A stretch of DNA of 64,000 nucleotides from Rheinheimera sp. MM224. GTDB taxonomy: Bacteria; Pseudomonadota; Gammaproteobacteria; Enterobacterales; Alteromonadaceae. The notes beneath the pieces were generated by a model, which ran no database searches, was not told where the DNA came from, and saw nothing but the letters and a program-made list of their open reading frames with translations. Each line of letters starts with the position of its first letter. The first letter of the stretch is position 1. The position numbers were made by a program, and so were the translations under genes. The stretch spans positions 1,488,001-1,552,000 of the forward strand of contig NZ_OX352320.1 of NCBI RefSeq assembly GCF_947090785.1, written 5' to 3'. Shown one piece after another: positions 14,462 to 22,700 of this stretch.

Positions 14462-15196
14462 ATGAGTGAAAAAGTGAAGACAAATCCGATGTTTGATTCT
14501 GTTAACGCAAGCATTCGTAATTCCTGGGCGAGAACTATCCCACAAAACGCACACGGCATATCACGTACTATTGCTGATTTACCCGAGCGTATTAATGCGG
14601 CTATTCAAGTCGCTTTGGGTGGCCCAATGCTAACAGGCCACAGACCAAATCATTCCGTGATGTGGGATCTGCCTGCATATACTGGTTTTGAAGTGGCGCT
14701 GGAGTCTGCATTTCTGCTTAGCGATGTCCTTGGCGAAGTTTTAGGTTTGTTAAGTGAAACGCAGATTGATGAAATTAACGTGAAGTCTTTTACCAGGCGT
14801 TCAGAATATTTAGCGAATAAAAGGAAACTGATTAGCGCAGACCCGGAAGATTTTTATGATGAAAAAACTTTCTGCAAATTGGATATTCATACTGGCACAA
14901 CCTTAAAGCGGTCGGTAGGGCAGTGCGTTCAATTTATGTTTGATCCTAGAACAGGAAAGCTGTTGCTGGTGTCGATACCTATTCTGTGTACTCAGGTTGC
15001 CTTTATTCAGGCCACTGAGGCTCAGATTGAAATATTTCAAAGAGATAGGGATTCTTTAAGGCTTAACTGCAGCTACAAAGATGCCGTATTTGCAATGCTG
15101 CTTACTTCGCTGGCTGATTTAAAAGTACTGCTGAAATCAGACGTAGTAGACGCCTATTTTGAAGCTTGCAGTGGAGGAGCTGATGAACAGGTTTAG
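14462..15196 (+). CDS. Hypothetical phage early protein
   Basis: This encodes 244 residues, with GGGAGG upstream of the ATG at 14462. It is soluble, with long hydrophobic and helical stretches (GFEVALESAFLLSDVLGEVLGLL). No known motif was found. It lies just before the replication module. Confidence 0.6.
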   Translation: MSEKVKTNPMFDSVNASIRNSWARTIPQNAHGISRTIADLPERINAAIQVALGGPMLTGHRPNHSVMWDLPAYTGFEVALESAFLLSDVLGEVLGLLSETQIDEINVKSFTRRSEYLANKRKLISADPEDFYDEKTFCKLDIHTGTTLKRSVGQCVQFMFDPRTGKLLLVSIPILCTQVAFIQATEAQIEIFQRDRDSLRLNCSYKDAVFAMLLTSLADLKVLLKSDVVDAYFEACSGGADEQV

Positions 15197-15429
15197 TCTA
15201 TTAGCCCATGCTGTTGTGCCAGCAGTATTGCTTCTTCTGCGTCCATTCCATCTGGACCCACGTTTAGCTGTGCCTGGTTGTTCTTATGCTGCACTGATAT
15301 TACGTGATACCAGTTACCGTCAGAAGCCTCAATGGTATGTCCTGCATCAAGCTGCCTGGTTGAGCTATGTGTTTTTGGCTGCGGGTAGGCTGTTTTTATT
15401 ACCTGCTTTAGCGTGTATGTGTAAACCAT
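15193..15429 (-). CDS. Small hypothetical protein on the opposite strand
   Basis: This encodes 78 residues. The text (TIEASDGNWYHVISVQHKNNQAQLNVGPDG, split here by my reading) has the balance of a real beta-rich protein ending in an EEAILLAQQHG helix. The plus-strand frame over the same bases is Leu/His-rich and looks like a shadow. The ribosome site is weak. Confidence 0.45.
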   Translation of the reverse strand: MVYTYTLKQVIKTAYPQPKTHSSTRQLDAGHTIEASDGNWYHVISVQHKNNQAQLNVGPDGMDAEEAILLAQQHGLID

Positions 15430-15483
15430 GGTTAATCCCTAATCCACATTCGATAGTTCTACTCATTCACTTCCACAAAAACA

Positions 15484-15507
15484 AAAGCCCTGCGCTAACA
15501 GGGCTTT
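15484..15507. terminator. Hairpin terminator
   Basis: AAAGCCCTG and CAGGGCTTT form a 9-bp stem with a 6-base loop, between the opposite-strand gene and the replication initiator. It works structurally in both directions. Confidence 0.55.
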
Positions 15508-15538
15508 CCAGAACACTAACCACTACGACGAGGTTTTA

Positions 15539-16546
15539 ATGTCCATGCCGCAAAATGTAGCTGATTTAACTAAATATCGCAAGCAGAAGGAGCGTCCTGT
15601 GGTAGCTCAGATTGAAGACGGCTACACGATGATTTCTAACACCTTAATGGATGCAGCTGGCGCCACAGATTTGTCTGGCTCTGAGTTGAGTGTGTTGCTG
15701 TTGATAATTCGTCACACCTACGGCTTTAAACGCAAAGTATGGGGCCTGACAAACACCTATCTTGCAGCCAAATCTGTCTACTGCGTTAAGTCGATTAGTA
15801 AGGCTAAGAAGTCGTTGATCGACAGAAACATGATATGGGAAGACGAACAGGGTTTAGTTGGTCCTAATCCAGTGATCAGTGATTGGGTGATGACTGACGG
15901 CAAGTCAGAAAAAAGAGCAAAAGCAGCAAATTCGATGCGGGAACAATTGCTCCAGCAGGTGGAACAAATGCTCCAGTCAGATGGAACAAATGCTCCAGTT
16001 GACGGGAACAATTGCTCCAGCAGTAAAGAAAGAACTAAAGAAAGAACTAAAGAAATAGATCTACCTTCGTCGCCGCAAGCGGACGACGAGACGATCACTA
16101 AGCCAAATGCTGTTATTCAGAAAGGGAAGAACTGGGGTGCTCAGATAGATCTGGATGTGGTTAATCAGATGGAATCAGTTTTAGCAGTATGGCAAGGGGA
16201 GGATTACAGACCCCCAAAACCAGCAGCTCTGGCAAAGAAATGTAATGACGTTCGAATGATGCGCACTGCTGATGACCGCAAGCCAGAGCACATCCTAACG
16301 CTTTTCAAAATCGCCCAGGCTGATCAGTTCTGGCGGAAAAACTGTATGGCCCCAAGTTCCGTTCGTCGGCATTGGGCAACGCTATGTGATATCCGGAATA
16401 AGCTCAAAGAATCCATGCAGAAACCCCAACCAAAGACCATTGGCGCAGATGGTCAGGTAAGAACTGCTGGAGATTGGGATAAGCACATCCAACAGAACTG
16501 CGTTCCTCAGTTTAACGAAAAAGGGGAGCTGATAACTCATGCGTAA
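15539..16546 (+). CDS. Replication initiator, lambda O-like
   Basis: This encodes 335 residues. The N-terminal domain (about 25-115) reads like the phage replication O winged helix: DGYTMISNTLMDA, LSGSELSVLLLIIRHTYGF, then TNTYLAAKS and KAKKSLIDRNMI. The middle is low-complexity because the DNA there carries four iterons. The C-terminal part would contact the helicase loader, whose gene follows with a short overlap. It should bind the internal origin and start theta replication of the phage. Confidence 0.85.
   Translation: MSMPQNVADLTKYRKQKERPVVAQIEDGYTMISNTLMDAAGATDLSGSELSVLLLIIRHTYGFKRKVWGLTNTYLAAKSVYCVKSISKAKKSLIDRNMIWEDEQGLVGPNPVISDWVMTDGKSEKRAKAANSMREQLLQQVEQMLQSDGTNAPVDGNNCSSSKERTKERTKEIDLPSSPQADDETITKPNAVIQKGKNWGAQIDLDVVNQMESVLAVWQGEDYRPPKPAALAKKCNDVRMMRTADDRKPEHILTLFKIAQADQFWRKNCMAPSSVRRHWATLCDIRNKLKESMQKPQPKTIGADGQVRTAGDWDKHIQQNCVPQFNEKGELITHA
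15940..16020. other. Phage replication origin: four iterons inside the O-like gene
   Basis: GGAACAAWTGCTCCAG occurs at 15940, 15961, 15983 and 16005, spaced 21, 22 and 22 bases (two helical turns). The outer pair carries AATT and the inner pair AAAT. Each is an imperfect palindrome (GGAnCAATTGnTCC). They are followed at about 16021-16060 by an A-rich tract with a repeated AAAGAAAGAACTA, like the lambda origin layout of iterons plus an unwinding region. Confidence 0.85.
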
Positions 16547-17315
16547 CTCACAGCAATACACCGCTACAATCAGCGCTAAAGTGCAGCAGATCATGAAAGA
16601 ACGTGGTTTAAAACCTGCTTTTTCCCCGGATCAATATCTGGAATTTCAGCGCAAGGAACAGGCTGCAGCCACTGAGGTGGTTATGGCGAAGCAACGCCAG
16701 CAACGAATTGAAAACCTGCTGAAGCGTGATGGCATTCGTCCACTTCACCAGCAATGCAGCTTAGGTAATTTTGAAGTGAAGATACCAGCGCAGCAGCAGG
16801 CTGTTTACTCATGTAATGCCTACCTGCAGGAATTCCACAGGCGCGATGGTGTTCGTCATATGGTTTTTTGTGGTGAAACCGGCACTGGGAAAAACCACTT
16901 AGCATCAGCTGTATGCAAAGAAATAATCGCACGAGGTTTATCTGCAGCTGTGATTAGCGTTGCTGAATACCAGGCAAAGCTTCGGGCAACAATGAACAAG
17001 AACGCTAAACAAACCGAGGAGCAGATCCTTGAGGAATTTACACAGCTTGATTTGTTGGTTTTGGATGAAGTGGATTTAGGTTCAAAAAGTGCTTTTGCAG
17101 AAGGTGCGCTGAACTTACTTCTGGACAAGCGGATCACCAACTTAGGCCGCACCATTTTAATCTCTAACCTCAATACAGCAGAGCTACATGACGTGCTGCA
17201 GGCTCGGATTTACGACCGTATTTTTCAAAGTTGCTTTGTTGTGAATTTTAACTGGCCATCACACAGAACAGGACTTAACCACTCTGCTGGTCGCGGCCAA
17301 AACGGGCCAGTATGA
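16539..17315 (+). CDS. Helicase loader, DnaC-like AAA+ ATPase
   Basis: This encodes 258 residues. The Walker A is GETGTGKNHLA, with Asn at the usual Thr position just as in DnaC. The Walker B is LLVLDEVD. ISNLN (sensor 1) and the terminal NFNWPSHR are also DnaC-like. It overlaps the initiator gene by 8 bases and should load the host DnaB helicase at the phage origin. Confidence 0.85.
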   Translation: MRNSQQYTATISAKVQQIMKERGLKPAFSPDQYLEFQRKEQAAATEVVMAKQRQQRIENLLKRDGIRPLHQQCSLGNFEVKIPAQQQAVYSCNAYLQEFHRRDGVRHMVFCGETGTGKNHLASAVCKEIIARGLSAAVISVAEYQAKLRATMNKNAKQTEEQILEEFTQLDLLVLDEVDLGSKSAFAEGALNLLLDKRITNLGRTILISNLNTAELHDVLQARIYDRIFQSCFVVNFNWPSHRTGLNHSAGRGQNGPV

Positions 17316-17521
17316 TGTTTGTGAATTTGGCTGCTGATCCGGCTCTGGCTGAAGCAGAGGCAGTAAATAAGGTTGCATGCCTTTGGCTCCATAGCTGGCG
17401 AAACAACCTCATGACAAAGCCTGAAATAGACCGAAAGTTGGCAGCAATGCCAGAACCAGAGCGCGGGCGGATGGTTGAAGCGTTAAACCGGAATAAAAAG
17501 CTGTTTAAGCAGGGGGTCTGA
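17312..17521 (+). CDS. Small hypothetical protein of the replication operon
   Basis: This encodes 69 residues. Its start overlaps the loader stop by 4 bases, and its own stop overlaps the recombinase ATG by one base. It has a helical, charged C-terminus (MPEPERGRMVEALNRNKKLF). The family is not recognised. Confidence 0.55.
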   Translation: MMFVNLAADPALAEAEAVNKVACLWLHSWRNNLMTKPEIDRKLAAMPEPERGRMVEALNRNKKLFKQGV

Positions 17522-18717
17522 TGCAGTCGTTATCTGTCGTTATATCTGATGCTGCTATCACCCGGTATGCAGCTGATGCTGATGTAGGCGAACTGCGTGA
17601 TCAGCGTCACCCTTTGGCGTTTCGTTTTCACAAAAGCCGTCAGAAGGGCACATGGTATTTAGTCCGCTATGAGAAGCGTACGAAAAGACGCCACCGCCTT
17701 GGCTACTGGCCAACGCTGAGAACGAAAGATGCAGTGGCTATGGTGCCGGATACCCTTCAAAGAATTAACCGCTCTGAAGTTGTTTCCGCTGATAAGTTCG
17801 ACACAGTAGGGGAGCTTTTAGCCTGGTACCGCGACAGATGCCAGGCTGAGAAGTTTAAAGCGCTAAGCCGGAAGAGAGCCATTAAAAGCCACATGGACTG
17901 TCATCTGATCCCGAAGCTTGGCAGCATCCGGTTGTGTGAACTGGATAAAAAACTGATTGATGAAAAACTGTTTTTACCACTGCAGGCTGAAGCGTTAAAA
18001 GCGTCGACGATTAAGCATATGTTCTACACGTTAAAGCCGGCCTTTAAACGTGCTGCGGATCTTGGATATATCACCAGAAACCCGATGTTAGGCATTGTAT
18101 TTGGTGAGCATGTGACAAAACGCATCAAGCCAAAAGAGGCAAAGCTGCATGTGTCTGACAGAGACCTGGTGATAGAGCAGCTGTTTAATCAGCCTAACCC
18201 TTTACGCATGTTCTTGCTGTTTATGATCATGTTTGGTACCCGCATTGGTGAAACCAGAAACCTCCAGTGGTCGCATATTCAACTTAAAGAACGCCGCATC
18301 GTCATTCCTGCTGAGCTAACCAAAACCGAAGATAGCCACGTGCTGCCAATTACTGAAGCAGTGTTTGAGCTGCTGAGTGAGTACCAGCAGCACTTTGGCA
18401 GCCGCTCAGGAAACCTGTTTGAGCATAAAGGTTATCCACTGACTGCAGGTCAGGCTCAGAGGTGGGTAAGGCAAGCAGGCAAGGGTAAATGGAGCGCTCA
18501 CGATTTGCGTAAATTCGCCAGAAGCAGCTGGGCAGAGCTCGGCATTGATTACTGGGTAGGCGAGCGTTTACTGAACCACAAACCAAAGGGTCTGGATGCT
18601 GTGTACATAAAAGCAGGTGCTATCGATGTGAAGTTGGCTGCGCTGAATATGTATCACAACTGGCTTCTTTCATGTAGGCCAAGCACAGGCATTGACGCTC
18701 AGAGCAAAGCAGCTTAA
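17521..18717 (+). CDS. Tyrosine recombinase within the replication module
   Basis: This encodes 398 residues. The N-terminal arm-binding-like domain (FRFHKSRQKGTWYLVRY) is followed by a core-binding SAM-like domain and a catalytic domain with Arg in FGTRIGETRNLQW, HDLRK, an LLNHKP box and a following Tyr (AVYIK). It is a full-length P4/lambda-type integrase that is not next to the att site. Another integrase is at 46968-48206. It may resolve multimers, replace a Holliday resolvase, or be a remnant of another element. Confidence 0.85.
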   Translation: MQSLSVVISDAAITRYAADADVGELRDQRHPLAFRFHKSRQKGTWYLVRYEKRTKRRHRLGYWPTLRTKDAVAMVPDTLQRINRSEVVSADKFDTVGELLAWYRDRCQAEKFKALSRKRAIKSHMDCHLIPKLGSIRLCELDKKLIDEKLFLPLQAEALKASTIKHMFYTLKPAFKRAADLGYITRNPMLGIVFGEHVTKRIKPKEAKLHVSDRDLVIEQLFNQPNPLRMFLLFMIMFGTRIGETRNLQWSHIQLKERRIVIPAELTKTEDSHVLPITEAVFELLSEYQQHFGSRSGNLFEHKGYPLTAGQAQRWVRQAGKGKWSAHDLRKFARSSWAELGIDYWVGERLLNHKPKGLDAVYIKAGAIDVKLAALNMYHNWLLSCRPSTGIDAQSKAA

Positions 18718-18795
18718 TGCGATATGCAGCAAGGCTTGCAGCGCGATTAAGAATTGTAATACATGAACATTACTAATTAGGAAAAGGGGTAAGTC

Positions 18796-19281
18796 ATGTT
18801 GGTAGTTGGGATTGATCCGGACAGTAAGAAGCATGGGGTTGCATGGGTATGTAACGGCAAGATAGTTGATCTTATGAGCATGACGACTGCCGCATTGGTT
18901 CAACGGTTATCCATGGAGGCCACCCAGCACCAGCTACTGATTAAACTGGAAGATATCAATGCCTTTAAGCCGGTTATTCAAAGGCCTGGGCAAAACCGCA
19001 ATCAGATGCTGAGGATTGCTCAGAACATTGGTGCTGCCAAGTTGGCTGCAGTTCAAGTATATGAGGCATTAACTGAAGCAGGTCTCATTGTGAATATGGT
19101 TAATCCATTGGTTAAAGCAATGAGTGGTAAGGCTTATAAAGCACCTCAGTTTAATCGCTACACAGGCTGGGTTGGCACCAGTAACGCTGATACACGCGAT
19201 GCTGCAATGATTGCTTTGAATGGTAAAGCTAAAGGCCGTGGACAGTTTGAATATTGTGGTGTTCAACCATGCAGCTCTTAG
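18796..19281 (+). CDS. RuvC-like Holliday junction resolvase
   Basis: This encodes 161 residues. The RNase H-like fold starts with VVGIDPDSKKHGVAW (first catalytic Asp), has LIKLEDI (second acidic residue) and ends with SNADTRDAAMIAL (final acidic pair). AGGAAAAGGGG precedes the ATG. It would cut junctions or branched replication intermediates before packaging. Confidence 0.7.
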   Translation: MLVVGIDPDSKKHGVAWVCNGKIVDLMSMTTAALVQRLSMEATQHQLLIKLEDINAFKPVIQRPGQNRNQMLRIAQNIGAAKLAAVQVYEALTEAGLIVNMVNPLVKAMSGKAYKAPQFNRYTGWVGTSNADTRDAAMIALNGKAKGRGQFEYCGVQPCSS

Positions 19282-19532
19282 TGCTGTTCGTAGTTACTTT
19301 CTTTAATGTTTTCCTGCTTGGTTTAAGCAGTCAGATAGTTCGCGATCAACAGGTGGCAAAAGCCTTTGTGATCAGTTGGGGTATTACTTTATGCCAGTTT
19401 GTATTTAGCAGGGTTTCAGCAAACACCACTGATCCTGTGCTGGCGTTTATATGCAGTGGGTTTGGTGGTTCTATTGGCATTGTTGCCAGTATTTATGCTT
19501 ACAAATGGTTCATTAATTTGCGGAGTAAATAG
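19269..19532 (+). CDS. Small membrane protein
   Basis: This encodes 87 residues from the ATG at 19269. It has three hydrophobic segments (MQLLVLFVVTFFNVFLLGL, AFVISWGITLCQFVF, SIGIVASIYAYKWF). It overlaps the resolvase end by 13 bases. The function is unknown. Confidence 0.55.
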   Translation: MQLLVLFVVTFFNVFLLGLSSQIVRDQQVAKAFVISWGITLCQFVFSRVSANTTDPVLAFICSGFGGSIGIVASIYAYKWFINLRSK

Positions 19533-19534
19533 CT

Positions 19535-20287
19535 ATGATAAGTCCAGAACGTTTATACGCCAGCCAAGCCGCAAAGAGCATAAGTGCTGAACCTCGTTCA
19601 CCAGGTATGGTTTCAACCACTCAGGAAGAGAAGCTATTCATCATAGGTCAGGTACAGCGTTGCCAGCCCGTTGGTAGTGCAATACTGGATGCACAGATAG
19701 CCGGTGATACTGTTGCCCGGGCAAAGGTTGTGGCGGCTGTCTATGAGTGCTTGTTGAAGTCTGGTATGTCCGACGCTACTTCGTTCGCATTAGCTGAGGT
19801 TGCTGCTCGTGAGGTAATTGATAGCCCTGCTTGCAAATGCTGTAAAGGTGTTGGCAGTATCGATAAAAGCAAACTGCTGCTTAAGAACCAGGTGGAGCAA
19901 AGAAAGTTAAAAGAAGAGATTCAAGGCCATCGATGGAATGTCTCTCCGTTTGCTCATACTAATGATGGATCTCCTGAAACTGGCATGCTGATGGTTACAG
20001 AAGCCAACCTTAGCAAATTAGAAAAAGATGCTTCCGATTTAAAGGAAAGCATGGCTTCAGGTGACATCATTAGCGATTGCCCTAGATGCAATGGTGTAGG
20101 CCGACAGATATCATCTAAGAACAGTGTCCACCATCAGCTGACAGAGTTGCTGCCAAGCAACGAACAGGTTTCATACAACACCTTCGTCAAGCGTCAATAC
20201 GACAGTTATATGGATGTCGTCGACTCACTTCATCAGCATGCTTCCAAAGCAGCTGATGCCGCAAAGCATATCACCGACCAGTTATAA
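19535..20287 (+). CDS. Antitermination protein Q-like regulator
   Basis: This encodes 250 residues with two CxxCxGxG-type zinc motifs, CKCCKGVGS near residue 98 and CPRCNGVGR near 186, flanking a coiled region. This is the arrangement of lambda-type Q antiterminators. It is the last early gene, directly before a promoter-plus-terminators region and the lysis genes, exactly where Q acts. It should let RNA polymerase read through the late terminators. Confidence 0.75.
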   Translation: MISPERLYASQAAKSISAEPRSPGMVSTTQEEKLFIIGQVQRCQPVGSAILDAQIAGDTVARAKVVAAVYECLLKSGMSDATSFALAEVAAREVIDSPACKCCKGVGSIDKSKLLLKNQVEQRKLKEEIQGHRWNVSPFAHTNDGSPETGMLMVTEANLSKLEKDASDLKESMASGDIISDCPRCNGVGRQISSKNSVHHQLTELLPSNEQVSYNTFVKRQYDSYMDVVDSLHQHASKAADAAKHITDQL

Positions 20288-20431
20288 ATTTACACGTTCC
20301 ACTATAGGTAGTGGGGGGCTTTAAAAAGGCGTATGGACGTCTAAACGGAAACCGCGCCCCTCCACACGCACAGAAAATATCCCTAAACAGGAAATTGTTA
20401 ACCCTTAACATCAGCTGTTTTAGCCTTCAAT

Positions 20432-20460
20432 TTGACAGTTGAAAACTTTTAGGGTACTTT
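20432..20460 (+). promoter_or_regulatory. Candidate late promoter (pR'-like)
   Basis: TTGACA at 20432-20437 and TACTTT at 20455-20460 are separated by 17 bases. Transcription would start before the two terminators at 20494 and 20545, as at lambda pR'-tR'. The rest of 20288-20603 holds no gene that I can see. Confidence 0.5.
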
Positions 20461-20493
20461 TTCCCATAGTCGCAGAGTTATGCCTGTTGACAG

Positions 20494-20519
20494 AAACCCG
20501 CTCACAAGGCGGGTTTTTT
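20494..20519 (+). terminator. Terminator tR'-like 1
   Basis: AAACCCGC and GCGGGTTT pair around a 7-base loop, followed by further T. The hairpin is a relative of the AACCCGC hairpins repeated between late genes. Confidence 0.75.
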
Positions 20520-20544
20520 GTTGCCTTGAATAAATTCTGCCCCT

Positions 20545-20574
20545 AAAGCCCCAAGCATTTGCCTGGGGCTTTTT
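20545..20574 (+). terminator. Terminator tR'-like 2
   Basis: AAAGCCCC and GGGGCTTT form the stem, with a T run after it, 26 bases downstream of the first terminator and just before the first late gene. Confidence 0.75.
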
Positions 20575-20603
20575 CATTTAATTAACTAAATAGGTAAGTA
20601 AAC

Positions 20604-20873
20604 ATGTTCACACTCAGATTTTTTAAAGACCCGTTTGAAAACGGGGCACTAAGCAACACCGTTGTATGTGCCAAAAGCTATCAAAACTACACGCGTCCAG
20701 ACGGTAGTCATGAAGTGGTTTTATTCGAATCAATGGTGCAAGTAGATGGTGTTGCCTACAACGTGTCCAAAGATGAAAAGGACTTTCAGCACTGTTACGT
20801 TGAAAATTCGGAAGGCAAGACTATCGATCACATTAAGCACACAAGTCATGGTGTAGCTCTGGCGGCCAGCTAG
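20604..20873 (+). CDS. Hypothetical protein, first late gene
   Basis: This encodes 89 residues, beta-rich (FTLRFFKDPFENG, HEVVLFESMVQVDG). It is located between the late terminators and the endolysin gene. The family is not recognised. Confidence 0.6.
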   Translation: MFTLRFFKDPFENGALSNTVVCAKSYQNYTRPDGSHEVVLFESMVQVDGVAYNVSKDEKDFQHCYVENSEGKTIDHIKHTSHGVALAAS

Positions 20874-20876
20874 ATT

Positions 20877-21422
20877 ATGAAAAACCTGAAAGGAGCGTTG
20901 CTGGCACTGGGTTTGTCAGCTGCCGCTGCTTTTTCTGGTTACTTTTTGATTGCCCCTTCTGAGGGAGGGCCTGAGGAAGGGCAACACAGTACAGTTTATT
21001 TGGATCCTGCAAATATACCTACCAGTTGCTTTGGACACACGGGGTCGGAAGTAAAATTAGGTCAAACCTATTCATATCAGCAATGTCTGCACAAACTTGC
21101 GATTGATATTGCTGAAGCAGAGCGTCAAATGCTTTCTGTAGTAAAAGTGCCACTATCCGATGGCGAACATGCTGCATATACCAGTTTTATCTATAACGTT
21201 GGCTATGGACGTAAAGATGGTATTCGTCCTGGGCGTGATGGCTTTGCTGTTCTTCGAAATGGCAAACCTTCAACAATACTCACTTATCTCAATGCTGGCA
21301 TGAGGCATCAAGCATGCGATCAGCTACTGGCATGGATCAAGATAAACGGAAAGGTTTCTAACGGTCTACGCACACGCCGTGCAAAAGAGCGAACTGTGTG
21401 CCTCAGGGATTTACAGCCATGA
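20877..21422 (+). CDS. Endolysin, GH24 lysozyme with SAR-type N-terminus
   Basis: This encodes 181 residues. A weakly hydrophobic Ala/Gly-rich N-terminal helix (residues 6-26) suggests a signal-arrest-release anchor. The lysozyme part has the catalytic Glu in APSEGG, Asp in YLDP and Thr in IPTSCFGHTG, then YTSFIYNVGYG and the C-terminal LRTRRAKER helix. It should cut peptidoglycan after membrane depolarisation by the holin. Confidence 0.88.
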   Translation: MKNLKGALLALGLSAAAAFSGYFLIAPSEGGPEEGQHSTVYLDPANIPTSCFGHTGSEVKLGQTYSYQQCLHKLAIDIAEAERQMLSVVKVPLSDGEHAAYTSFIYNVGYGRKDGIRPGRDGFAVLRNGKPSTILTYLNAGMRHQACDQLLAWIKINGKVSNGLRTRRAKERTVCLRDLQP

Positions 21423-21904
21423 AAATTAGTTTAACTGGTTCGTTATTAGGCATTGCCGCTCTGGCTTTAGTTGGTTTAGGTGCTGCTGTTGCCGTTCTGG
21501 ATTCAGAATTAACGGCACAAAGCGCAGTTGTAGATAAACAGGTTATTCAGTTGGCCAACTATAAGTTGGAAGTGAAGGGCCTGATTTCTGATGTTGATTT
21601 TCTGAATGGTCAGGTTTCTGGGCTGAAAGGCGAAGCTGAATTTGTAGCCGGCTTAAATGCCGGGCACGAACAAGAAAGCCAGTTCTTGGTGGGTGAACAG
21701 CAAGACTGGCAAACGAACTCGAACAAACTGCAGGTATCACCCGATGAAATTACACGAACTTGGGCTAGTACTTCTTTGCCTCCTGATGCTTTGCAACTGC
21801 TCCACACCGCCAGTCGAAGTTCGTACGGTGACAGTGACAAAAACAGTCACGCTTTTACCGCCAGCGAATTTCCTCAGCTCGGGCTGCCCAACTCGGCCCT
21901 TTAG
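21419..21904 (+). CDS. Inner-membrane spanin (Rz-like)
   Basis: This encodes 161 residues from the ATG at 21419, overlapping the endolysin stop (ATGA). It has an N-terminal membrane helix (about 6-27) and then a periplasmic helical region. The Rz1-like lipoprotein gene lies in another frame within its 3' part, the classic spanin architecture. Confidence 0.75.
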   Translation: MKISLTGSLLGIAALALVGLGAAVAVLDSELTAQSAVVDKQVIQLANYKLEVKGLISDVDFLNGQVSGLKGEAEFVAGLNAGHEQESQFLVGEQQDWQTNSNKLQVSPDEITRTWASTSLPPDALQLLHTASRSSYGDSDKNSHAFTASEFPQLGLPNSAL

Positions 21905-22031
21905 TGGTTCAACTAATCTTGACCATCATCGGTATACGCTGCAGCTGATCACTGATTTAAAACTATGCAACTCGGATGTGCAGCGATACCGCCTGTGGCG
22001 GGAGGCTCAAGCCAATGAACGCGATAAGTAA
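21744..22031 (+). CDS. Outer-membrane spanin lipoprotein (Rz1-like)
   Basis: This encodes 95 residues. It has a signal peptide with lipobox LCNC, then a Pro/Thr/Val segment. The start lies 160 bases inside the Rz-like gene in a different frame and the gene extends past its end. Together the two would fuse inner and outer membranes at lysis. Confidence 0.75.
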   Translation: MKLHELGLVLLCLLMLCNCSTPPVEVRTVTVTKTVTLLPPANFLSSGCPTRPFSGSTNLDHHRYTLQLITDLKLCNSDVQRYRLWREAQANERDK

Positions 22032-22275
22032 GGCAATTATGGACAAGTCAACCACACTGGCCAGTTACGTTTCGTCCATTTCAACAGCCATTGGTGGACT
22101 TCTTTCATTAAACAATATTGCGTTACTGATTGGTATTGTTGTGACACTTGGATTAGGCATTGTTCAATACCAGGTGTGGAATCAGCGCAAGAAGAATGAA
22201 GCAGAGAAAAAGCGGCAGGATGATGAATATCATGCGGCTAGAATGAGTGTTTTCAAACCAAATTCTCCAGTTTAA
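22015..22275 (+). CDS. Holin
   Basis: This encodes 86 residues from the ATG at 22015, overlapping the Rz1 end. It has hydrophobic segments at about 15-33 and 36-52 followed by a strongly charged tail (NQRKKNEAEKKRQDDE), typical of a class II holin. It is in the lysis cluster, although placed after the spanins. Confidence 0.75.
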   Translation: MNAISKAIMDKSTTLASYVSSISTAIGGLLSLNNIALLIGIVVTLGLGIVQYQVWNQRKKNEAEKKRQDDEYHAARMSVFKPNSPV

Positions 22276-22336
22276 GGCCACGCTGAGAAGCGTCGCTTGC
22301 CCGGCAGGATGCTGGGCACCTATTCAAAGGTCATTT

Positions 22337-22561
22337 ATGAAAACTATGCCTCACATCCATACACCAGATGATGGTAGAGGTCGTAGAAAAATTTTCGTAA
22401 ATGGCAACCTGATAGAAAAAGTCTTTTATGCAGATAGCCAGCTTGGAATAGTCAAATTTTTCCCTTCTCCAATTCGGAAGCATCGCAATAAAGATGAAGC
22501 TTACAGCAGAAAGCTGAAAGGAAAAGTAACGGTAGAGTACTTAAAGGATTGTCATGATTAA
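22337..22561 (+). CDS. Conserved small phage protein
   Basis: This encodes 74 residues from the ATG at 22337. It has a beta-hairpin-like sequence (KIFVNGNLIEKVFYAD, GIVKFFPSPIR) of a type common beside phage terminase genes. The function is unknown. Its end overlaps the next small gene. Confidence 0.55.
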   Translation: MKTMPHIHTPDDGRGRRKIFVNGNLIEKVFYADSQLGIVKFFPSPIRKHRNKDEAYSRKLKGKVTVEYLKDCHD

Positions 22562-22700
22562 GTTCAGTTGCTCTGGCTGTGATCAAAGACGCAAGTGGTT
22601 AGCTAAGTGGAGCAAAATAGCGTATGAACGAACCAGAAAAGCCTTTATTAGTAATAAAGTTAAACCAGCCGTTAAGTCCAGATCGGATGGCGTCGATTAA
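22554..22700 (+). CDS. Small CxxC protein
   Basis: This encodes 48 residues, MIKFSCSGCDQRRKWLAKW at the start, then a basic helix. One CxxC pair followed by RRKWL is typical of tiny proteins found between lysis and terminase genes of HK97-like phages. Both ends overlap neighbouring genes. Confidence 0.5.
   Translation: MIKFSCSGCDQRRKWLAKWSKIAYERTRKAFISNKVKPAVKSRSDGVD

Noticed and set aside
15159..15539. Plus-strand frame of 126 residues
   Set aside because: Leu/His-rich shadow of the opposite-strand gene, running through a terminator hairpin.
16010..16060. CRISPR-like repeats near 15940-16060
   Set aside because: The units are iterons at 21-22-base spacing inside an initiator gene; there are no spacers or cas genes.
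16539..17315. Inactive Walker A in the helicase loader because of GKN
   Set aside because: GTGKNH is the normal form in DnaC proteins.
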